This document shows positions 54,822-64,000 of a stretch of 64,000 nt of DNA, one piece after another; within the stretch, counting starts at the first letter, position 1, and each line of letters begins with the position of its first letter. The notes beneath the pieces were generated by a model. That model did no database searches. It was not told the DNA's origin and saw nothing but the letters and a program-made list of their open reading frames with translations. The position numbers were made by a program, and so were the translations under genes. The DNA comes from Daphnia pulex (lineage: Eukaryota > Arthropoda > Branchiopoda > Diplostraca > Daphniidae), in assembly GCF_021134715.1 (NCBI RefSeq), contig NC_060024.1:12028001-12092000 (forward strand), given 5' to 3'.

Positions 54822-55353
54822 TAGATTAACTGAATTTTTATCCAAACTTGAAATATCCTCCAACATCCACCACTAACCCTTCCCAACCCCAAAACATGTT
54901 TATTATTTGTTTGACATAAACATCCCATATTTGTTTTTGTTTCTTCTGAACTTATAAACGGTAAACTGCAATAGTCTCACGATGACAATTTAACAAAATA
55001 TGATGCAACTTCGGTAACACACCATCAGCACCAAGGAACGGTCAATTGAACTTGATGTAGAAAGATCTTTCACCAGCATAGGCTTCAACAACGTGCCACA
55101 TCGGACAGCAACTACGCGAACATAAAACACTAAACCTATAACCAAAATGAAATGAATTAATCTAGATGAATAAATGTCACTTTACGTTATTTACAAGAGT
55201 TAAAGCCCTCAGCTGGCTGCATCAAATCCATATGTACGTGCAACAAAGAAGCTCATACTTTTACCAGACTGATAATCCTATTTATAAAAAAAAAACTCAA
55301 TTACTATCAACTATCAAGGAAAAAATGTCTTAAATTACAAAAACAAAAATTAC

Positions 55354-55597
55354 AGAAGTCAAAGTAAACTATGCAAACACAATCCTTCAGAATAAAAGTT
55401 GCAAAAGAACCTACAGCTAGCAAACATTTACAAGGCAGGCAACTGAAAATACTAAAACAAATAAGTAAGGAGACGAGTCACCAACTAAGTCTGTAGTCTC
55501 ACAGTTAGAAAGTTGAACTTATTTACCTGAATAGTTCTGAAGTGTTTCTTAAAAAACATACAGCCGGTACAGAAAAAAGAGGAATTTATCCTTGGCA
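55354..55597 (+). repeat. First copy of an old direct duplication
   Basis: It begins near GAAGTCAAAGTAAAC and includes CCTACAGCTAGCAA and CATACAGCCGGTACAG. A diverged second copy, same orientation, starts about 540 bp later at 55895. The right arm matches this first copy more closely than the second. Confidence 0.75.
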
Positions 55598-55876
55598 TGG
55601 TTGTCCAATTTCAAAGAGCTCAATTTCACCTACATGAGGGAAGAAAAGAGTTACTTATAACAGGAAATCAAATGCGGTTTTTTTTTTCTTCTTTTCAGAC
55701 CTGGAGTGTTACAATTCTGGCTCGGGCATCACTCAATGAGGGGAAAGAATTGAGGTAATCGCTAGTTGTGATTGTGATGGGTGTCAATCTTTTCGTTGAT
55801 ATCCAACTCTTACAGCACTCTGTGCAGAACTCTACAAACAAATAATGGTTAAAGCTTTATTAAAATATCTATTATA

Positions 55877-57024
55877 AGGACACAGGATCTCAAATGAAGT
55901 TAAAGTTAACTACACAATTCTTTGGAATAAATGTTGCAAAGGAACCTACAGCTAGCAAGCTTTTCCAAGATAGACAACTAAAGTTCTACAACAGGCAAGT
56001 TAAGACATAGTTACCAACTAACTTAAATCTCACAGTTCGAAAGTTGAACATATTTATCTGATTTCTTCTGAATTGTTTCTTACGAAACGTACAGCCGGTA
56101 CAGGAAAAAGAGACGACATCTTGGCAAAATGTACTCAGGCTCTGCATCTCTGCACATGATCAGCTGGAATTTCCAAGTAGAAATTATAGGCTAGGTTACC
56201 ACACAAATAACTAAATTCACACACAAATAATTAAGATTCAGTAACATCTAACAATCCAAACGGGAAATACCATTTTTATGAAGAAATATGTGAGGAAGGA
56301 AAATACGCCGTACGAATAACGATACGAATAACGATCAGTGTTCGAAAAAAAATGGCGGCGACTCGGCGAGCGAAGACTTATTGTTCAATATGAGTAGTTG
56401 TAAATGTGAATCATAGATGGCTATGAAACTTGTATTATAGTCTGCTAAAAAAGAGTCAAATAAAATGTCTGCACACGATTGTCAACCTACGTAATTTCAG
56501 CAGTTTGTGTCAACTAGACCCATTTCTAATTGTCCCACATCATTTCGCAAAAATGAAAAAATTCAAAAAGTGTATAGTAACTATCATCTTTTTACAATGG
56601 CGGTTAGTATCATTAGATTATTCGTGAATGCCTGAATGGCATGTGCTGTAACCTGCTTTCTGTTTAAATTTATTAGGAGATGACGAACTCCGTTCGCTGG
56701 ATCTGAGTCCGAACAAGTCGTTGAATATGAGATCTTACGGACGTAAAGTATACAAGAGAGCAGCAGTTCACGTTCAAACATAACGAGCTTTTGATCAAGA
56801 CTGGGCCTCAGTTAGGCCAGGTGCCAGGTCTTTCCATCCAGCTAGTGTCCTGCTGGCCTTGCATAGTTGCATCAGGGCTGGGTTGTTCCGGGGGCAACAC
56901 CACCCGGTAAATTTGCCAAGGTAGAGTTGATGAAGATCACCAACTTTCTTCACTTGACACCACCCACTATTGAATTGAGAGACAAATGCCAAGCATTGAA
57001 AAGTGAGAATCCTGCAGGCTGCAG
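55877..57024. other. Loop of the giant inverted repeat
   Basis: About 1.15 kb of unpaired DNA between the arms. Its left part (55895-56127) is the second copy of the direct duplication. The remainder, about 56130-57024, looks unique, is AT-rich and has no credible gene; frames of 65 codons at 56430-56627 (+) and 56584-56992 (-) have no recognisable features. Confidence 0.75.
55895..56127 (+). repeat. Second copy of an old direct duplication
   Basis: It shares CCTACAGCTAGCAA, AGTTGAACATATTTA and GTACAGCCGGTACAGG with the copy at 55354-55597 but has many substitutions, so it predates the much more similar palindrome arms. Confidence 0.75.
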
Positions 57025-60000
57025 TATAATAGATAGTTTAATAAAGCTTTAACCATTATTTGTTTGTAGAGTTCTGCACAGAGTGCCGTAAGAGTTGGAT
57101 ACCAACGAAAAGATTGAAAATCATTTACCTATCACAATCACAACTAGTGATTACCTCAATTCTTTCCCCTCATTGAGTGATGCCGAGCCAGAATTGTAAC
57201 ACTCCAGGTCTGAAAAGAAGAAAACAAAACCGCATTTGATTTCCTGTTATAAGTAACTCTTTTCTCCCCTCATGTAGGTGAAATTGAGCTCGTTGAAATT
57301 GGACAACCATGCCAAGGATAAATTCCTCTGTTTCCTGTACCGGCTGTACGTTTTGTAAGAAACACTTCAGAACTATTCAGGTAAATATGTTCAACTTTCT
57401 AACTGTGAGACTACAGACTTAGTTAGTCGGTGACTATCTCTTACCTTATTTGTTGTAGATTTTTCAGTTGTCTACCTTGTTAATGCTTGCTAGCTGTAGG
57501 CCTGTAGGTTCTTTTGCAACTTTTATTCTGAAGGATTGTGTTTGCAAAGTTTACTTTGACTTCTGTCTTTTTTGTTTTTGTAATTTAAGACATTGTTTCC
57601 TTGATAGTTGATAGTAATTTAGTTTTTTTTATAAATAGGATTATCAGTCTAGTAAAAGTATGAGCTTCTTTGTTGCTGCCCAACGTACACATGGATTTGA
57701 TGCAGCCAGCTGAGTGCTTTAACTCTTGTAAATAACGTAAAGTGACATTTATTCATCTAGATTAATTAATTTCATTTTGTTAATAGGTTTAGTGTTTTAT
57801 GTTCGCGTAGTTGCTGTCCGATGTGGCACGTTGTTGAAACCTATGCTGATGAAATTTCTTTCTACATCAAGTTCAACTGGCCGTTCCTTGGTGCTGATGT
57901 TGTGTTACCGAAGTTGCATCATATTTTGTTAAATTGTCATCGTGACTTGCAGTTTACCGTTTAATCGTTTATAAGTTCAGAAGCAACAAAAACAAATATG
58001 GGATGTTCATGTCAAACAAATAATAAACATGTTTTTGGGGTTGGGAAAGTGGTGGATGTATGAGGGGGGAAGGAGGATATTTCAAGTTTGGATAAAAATT
58101 CATTTAATCTATAACCCTACAAATGTATCCCTACCAATTAATCTCCAAGCCCCACAGACTTGTACCTTCCAATCCTTCAAACCCCGATAACATACACCTA
58201 TCAACCCTTAAATCTATACCCTTAACCCTATAAACCAATGTTAAACCTTAACCATGTAATATCTGTAATAAATAAAAAAAACACTATATGAAATAATTTT
58301 TATTTTCTTTTTAAAATGTTCAAAAAATTCAATAAACAGAGCGTCCGGTTCAAAACCATTTTCTTCTGCACGAGTTTAAACGCAACCCGCCACCACCGCT
58401 GCGGCAATGAGACAAAAAGCGATGGTTTAGTTTTGCGGAAATCTGCGTCAGTCAGGTTACAAGTTTTTCATAATCAATAACTTCTGTTGAATTTTGCATC
58501 TACTATACTGGTGCAAATAGCTATCCTATGTGTTTGGTAGTTGATGGTTGTTTAAAAAACAAACAATGGTGAGTTTTTTTGGCTACTCAGAACACCCCAT
58601 TGTTTGTTTCTTAAACAACCATTTTGTTAACTACCAAACACATGGAATGGCGATTTGCACTAATAGATTACATGCAAAATTCTACGCGAGTTGTGGAATA
58701 GGAAAAATTTGTAACTTGACTAACGCAGATTTGCGCAAAACATAAACCATGGCTATTTGTTTCATTGGGTAGTGGGTTGCATTGTTTAAATCGCACATGC
58801 TGTTATAGGACATGTCTACGGCCCCCAGAGATAAGTATCTGGACCGAGAAGAAGAGAGAAGTACGAGGCAAGTTTTTCCGGGGAGATGGTAGTCATACTA
58901 GGCTTCCGGGTTAGACTCATGACCCTCCAAAAGTTTTCATCGGATCATGCGCCTTCCAAGTCCCCGTTCGACCAGAGCCCTCCCCTCCTCCTGGTTTCAC
59001 AGCGGGTGAGTGACCACCGGCGGGCGTTGGTTAGTGGTTAGTTAGGGAAACGGGGCCACAGAAAAGAAGGGAGCCCAGATATGCACTTGTCATTTATCTA
59101 ACAACTACACAATGTATCAGTCTTGGATTACAGCATTCTCTCGTCGGTTTTCACAAGTGGGTGTATGATCAGTAGCGAAGGATTACCCTGTAAGCAGAAT
59201 GAACATTTATTTGGATAATATTCAAACCAGGTTGTAGCAACAGAAAGTAGTACCTCAAATCAAGAGGACCCGTGTAAGGAAGTAAACAGGGAGATTCAAG
59301 GGTAGCAGCCAACGGGTTAGCAAAGAACCTTGTCGACTGTATAGTCCTTTTTCTTCAAACAACATGACTTCTCATAAAGTCTATCATCATCATGCTACAT
59401 TAGAAACTTAAAACCTGTAAATAAAAAATAAAGTTACCTTGTCTATAATTTGTGGCATCAATGTGCTTGATGTCTATGATCTAAAAGAAAAATTAAACTT
59501 AAACATTGATAGACTTAAGTGCAGAACAATACTTTAAATACCTATAAGACTGCAACAAAATAAGTTCAGTGACATGACAAGTAAACTTGCACACTAAACC
59601 ACCAATCGGTTATGTAAGGTTCTCTAGAAGATGGAATGAGAAATTGGTCCATGCTTTGGAGGTTGGTGATCTGGCAAGTCCCATAGAATGATTCAGCCAA
59701 TAATAGTGATGAATCCTAATAAAAGATGAGAAGACTATGTTCCAGCAATACTTTACTAAAGCTAGCATTGGTTGTTACCACTCTGTCATTTGGTCATTTG
59801 GATGACATATTCTGTAGGATACCAGGATTTTTAACACAATAGTTGACGGTACTGGCTTCATGCACCTTTCACATTTTTTCCTGGAAATGGAGGAGAAATA
59901 ATGATGTTATTAAACACATATTCGGTAAACAACACATGCCAAACAAATTGCACAGGAAATCTAATCAACTTACCAACAAATTCATTGGTAATTTTCGAAG

Positions 60001-61008
60001 AAGATAGCTGTAGCTGAACTTTTGACAACGAACAGCCATTAGCCCATATGTGACACAACAAACAACATTCTTTCACGCCATCTATTTGACACGTTCAAAA
60101 CTCAATATCTAAAGGAATGACCTTAGATAGTCACAAGTCATAAAAGTAATCAAAAAGACCATTTCTCTTTGCTTAAATTAGCACGGAATCTATAGAATTC
60201 TACAGAGAACAAAGCTCACTTGTTAGTTTCATGCAAATTTTCCGGAAGTATACCGGAAGTAAGGGATAGCTCCTTAACCATTGAGCTGTCGACAAAATAA
60301 ACCAAAAATTCATGATCTACGTGAAATTTGGGGTCGATTAGGTGTAATTTAAAAGAAATCCAGAATTTGGTCAAAATCGAAATTTTTCCTGAACTAGTTC
60401 AGGATAATTCTCGAAACCGGAAGTACGCGAACGTACAAAAAAAACTTGAACTTTACCACACATTTAACGAGGATCACGAAAATGTGGTTCTTTTGTGCGT
60501 CAGATGAAATATTTATTAAACTATTGACAGAAATGAGAAAACCGGAAGTAGAAAAAAATCACATTATTAAAAATCTAACAAGTGAGCTTTGTTGCTGAAA
60601 CAGAAACTGACAGTTATCACCCAAAATTTCGTTATAGCGGAAGCGAGAAATTTCTTCAGAGATGTGCAAAGTAAACGTTACTAAACTTATGCATCTTACA
60701 GTGGACTGCATAAACGTAACTAAACTGATGCTTCTTTTAGTTAAAAATCAAAAATGATCAAAGGCTATGCTGTCTACAGTGTCTAGCGTCAGAAAGAAGA
60801 AACGTTTAAAAGAAACATAAAACTTAAAAGTTAAAAGCAATGTCCGCTCTAGCTCGTTATCAGTTAACACTTAATTGAAAGATCCAACAAACAACGGCAA
60901 ATAACTTTGATTCTCACGTAATATTCTCCCCTCCAATTTATATCTCGTCTTCAGTCTTCACCATAAAAAGCCACCACCGCAGCATCACACAAAACAACAG
61001 ACGAAATC
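57025..61008 (-). repeat. Right arm of giant inverted repeat
   Basis: Reverse-complement counterpart of 52164-55876. It is about 270 bp longer, mainly because of the intact fold-back element at 58430-58741, and it lacks one minisatellite unit. The outer end (CAACAGACGAAATC) stops abruptly at 61008. I see no target-site duplication at the two outer junctions. Confidence 0.95.
58430..58741. repeat. Fold-back (MITE-like) element inside right arm
   Basis: About 312 bp whose halves are reverse complements of each other: GTTTTGCGGAAATCTGCGTC at the left end against GACTAACGCAGATTTGCGC at the right, and TGTGTTTGGTAGTT against AACTACCAAACACA towards the centre. A short unpaired loop lies near 58567-58590. 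It has no coding capacity beyond a chance frame. Structure and size fit a non-autonomous fold-back transposon. Confidence 0.75.
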
Positions 61009-64000
61009 CCCAAGGTGATAATGGACGTCAGTCCAACTTCTACGATGAGGAGAAGGAAGACCTCTTGATATTCTGTTATGTGCTTTGTATGTGGCATCTG
61101 TTTGTGATTCCAGACGTTCTAGGATCAGGGCAACAGCTCTTAAGACAATGGACTGCTGATAGAATACCCAGTTGGTAAAGTAAACCTGCCTGTCATACAG
61201 AATATTTTTCTATTAAATGTTAAGTCAATTTTATAACAAACTTCGATGTTTTCATTTTCGAGTTTGGCGAGTTCCCTAAAAAAAGGCCATTTGTCCGCCT
61301 TCGAGATTTAGTGGCCTGCTCTAGGCAAACGCCAAAATATTTATCATAAAAGGTTAGTAGTATTATTTCTATGCAATCAGCCACTGGCTATAAAAATATT
61401 AGTGATTTCGACAAATCCGACGACAGACATGTACATAACGATAGATCTGTTAGTTACCTTGTCCATTGTTAGTTATTCAATGTGTACTTCTGCTCACTTA
61501 CTTTATACCGGTAGTTACTTTCGCCCATAAGATCCTCTAGGTCCGTTTTGGTTATTATCGTTCAACAGATAGACCCATTCGTTTCTCACTACCAGACATC
61601 GATGCATCGCGAGCCGAATTTCTGCAACATATAAAATAAGCTGAAAACAATAATTCCTCTTAAAACTTCTCTAACCACTTCACGTTCAGTTCAGCTTCTT
61701 TTCTTCTTGTAGGAAAGGATCCTATTCCTACAATGTAGAGCAGACATCATTGGGGCTTCAACAAAGGTGCATCGTCAGGGATCGGCTTGGAGCTGAGATG
61801 TGTTATTAGGGGGTTGGGGCATTACACAAAGGATCACCAGTAATAAATGTTCCTGCCACCAGGTGGTGGTGTTTCGTTGGGCTTAAAAAGCACGTATTCT
61901 GATAAAATTGCATAAACCGCAGTAACTCTTACTCTCTGACTATTGGTTTGTCGCATATTGAATAAATTTTATACGATATGAGGATTTGAGTAGAGGTTAT
62001 GAGTAGAATAAACTCAGTAAAGGGTCCTAGCTCCTACTGAATTATTTCTCGAATCGTAACGAAATTTTGGCAGTCTTTGATTTTCACTCCAATGCAGCTC
62101 TAGCCTCTAGTACACAAAAAAACATTTTGTGAACCTTTGTGCTTTGTTTTATCACTTGAAAAAGACGGTGAAAACACCAAACAGACCTGATGTCTAAACG
62201 CCATCTGTGAGTAGGCTATACAACGACATAATTCTGACAAATCCGTTCAAATAAGATGTCACCTTCATTTCTCGGTTATTTAGTGTCATTTTTCTGATTT
62301 TTGCCTTGTTTCAGTTAAGGCACTTCTGAGCGACTCATCAAAGAAATGACCTATGAAAGAAAAGATAACAAATATAAATTAAATAGTACTATAAACACGA
62401 CCGATTAGTCATTAGTAGAGACAACATCATTAAATAACCCTTCATTAAATACTTATTTTTAAAAATTATGCTTTAGTCATGCGATTGAATCCAAAAGGTT
62501 AAAACTTCGTAAACTAGAATCCAAAAATTAGCCAATGCGCCATTTACTGGCGGTTGTACTACTAGATCACTAGGATCGCAAATCTAGTTCAGGACAGACA
62601 TAGTAAAAGCACGCTCTTTGAACTCCCGCGTGTATTCGGATAGAACAGCATTCTATAACCTTAAACAGTGTCGGAGTTAGATCTCAATAGAACTCTAGAA
62701 AGCAACTCTAGAAGGCCAAAGTACATAATGTGTATGCAGTCTATGCTGAATGTCGGCTGAATGTCGAATAGCACATTCCCAAAAGCTGGTTTTTCTAGCC
62801 GACAGAATAACCGTATAGGTGGTTCCTAGGTGAAAGCGAGGGTTCTAAAATAACTTCGCTGAAGGGTAACGTGGCATATTTTTTAAAAAATGTGTCACAA
62901 GGTTAATTGCAGCAGTAAATGTGATCATGTCTTTAGATTTAAGCTGTTCAAAGATATCAGGGGGAAATTCATTTATTTTCCGTAGAAGGATCTGTTGCGT
63001 CATGTAAGGAACTCATACAGACAGCTCGTTTTAAATCATATAAAATTTTGTCAACCACGACTTCGTCCCAATTAAAGCCCAGTTGCGCATTTCGGTTAAT
63101 TAATCAATAACAGGAATTAAGTAACAAATGCTATCTCAGCTACGTGTGTTGAGACGACGAGAAACAAATACTTGATTTGAAACATACGAGCCTAGTACAC
63201 TAGCCCCGTAAAATTGCATCGCCATTGTAATAACAACATTTGTAGTGGAGAGATTCTTTAAAGGCATAGGATAGGATTACGTAACCCAGAAAAACCAGTT
63301 TTTGTTTGGTCTGAGACACCGTCTCAAAAATATAAAAAATATCATTGTTGTATAATAAATCTTATGTTAGGCTAAATACTATCTTTTGGCATTGTTTTAA
63401 CATCTACTGAGGTTATCTTGAAGTAGCTTTCTAGGTTCTTTTAAATCTACGTCGAGAAGAAACCAGCAGAATAGGAAACATTCAAATTTATTTAAAAAAA
63501 AAGGTGCGGTGGTGCAATGGTGGTTGAAAAAAAGCAACCAAACGAGCTTGACAAAAATAGATGATGGTTACGAATGGAAAAAAATTGCCGGGAATTTCAA
63601 AAACAAGTCATAACTACATAACTCCTTCATTCATTCTTTCATTCATTCATCAACACTGTCTTAAAAACAAGTTCAAGTACCAGCACCGATGATACATATC
63701 TGGCGAGAGATTAGAAATCAAATCAGAAAAAGAAATCTGAGAAAGGCGAGTCTGGTTTCGCAACCAGTAAAAGTTCGTGAGAGCGAAGTTTGCATGCATG
63801 ATCATTAAGGTGCTGATTCATTTACAGAAATGTAACCCATAGTCAACTTGAAAACTATATATTATGGTGCTGTCCTTGTTTTTGTTTGGTTGCGCAAGAA
63901 CGAGACACCGCACATGGAACCAGTTTGTTTTTGTTTTGCGGATCAAATGTATGTGGGTCAATAACGTATAAGCCAGACGAGAACCCTAAAAGTTAACGCA
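61009..64000. other. Right flank, no gene recognised
   Basis: Three kilobases of AT-rich DNA with no open frame long enough to call, no recognisable splice-bounded exon, and no tRNA or rRNA. A short ATTC-type run occurs near 63630-63650. It may be intergenic or part of an intron of a gene beyond the window. Confidence 0.5.

Larger units (their letters stand above)
52164..55876 (+). repeat. Left arm of giant inverted repeat
   Basis: This 3.7-kb segment recurs in reverse complement at 57025-61008. Matching landmarks are the outer end (GATTTCGTCTGTTG against CAACAGACGAAATC), the paired CTTCCGG strings near 52727 and 52899, a CG-rich block at 54120-54340, the minisatellite at 54694-54821, and the inner end (GGTTAAAGCTTTATTAAA). 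In a stretch of about 105 bases near 53151-53270 I count two differences. No reading frame in it looks selected, and no transposase motif is visible. Confidence 0.95.

Overview
The window is nuclear DNA from an arthropod, most likely a small crustacean of the Daphnia type. I infer this from the gene structures (GT-AG introns, mostly 60-1100 bp, many codons split by introns), from intron DNA full of CT/GA microsatellites, and from an arthropod-type CCHamide neuropeptide gene. The species itself cannot be proved from the sequence. Five protein-coding genes can be modelled exon by exon with reading frame kept across every junction.

Layout: (1) 1-2775, no gene I can assign. (2) 2776-3856 (+), a three-exon homeobox gene with an N-terminal eh1-like repressor motif and a Bar/NK-related homeodomain. 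(3) 5357-11425 (+), an eleven-exon SLC45-type sugar transporter of the major facilitator superfamily. (4) About 11.64-42.97 kb (+), an AGAP/centaurin-gamma gene (CenG1A orthologue) with two alternative first coding exons, at 12159 and 32250, separated by about 20 kb of intron. Both splice in the same phase to twelve shared exons encoding a GTPase-like domain, a split PH domain, an ArfGAP zinc finger and ankyrin repeats. (5) 44069-44765 (-), convergent with CenG1A, a three-exon precursor of a CCHamide-1-type neuropeptide whose peptide core lies on a 36-nt exon. (6) About 47.3-50.4 kb (+), a calexcitin / sarcoplasmic-type EF-hand protein with a probable non-coding first exon.

The last third is different. 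From 52164 to 61008 there is a very large inverted repeat, with arms of about 3.7 and 4.0 kb and a loop of about 1.15 kb. Parts aligned by eye differ by only a few bases per hundred. The arms differ by one unit of a 32-bp minisatellite and by the size of a fold-back element. No credible gene lies in the arms or in 61.0-64.0 kb.

The genes do not form one pathway: they are a transcription factor, a sugar transporter, an Arf/GTPase regulator, a neuropeptide and a calcium sensor. Points most worth following are the CCHamide precursor and its tiny exon, the giant palindrome, and the two-promoter design of CenG1A.
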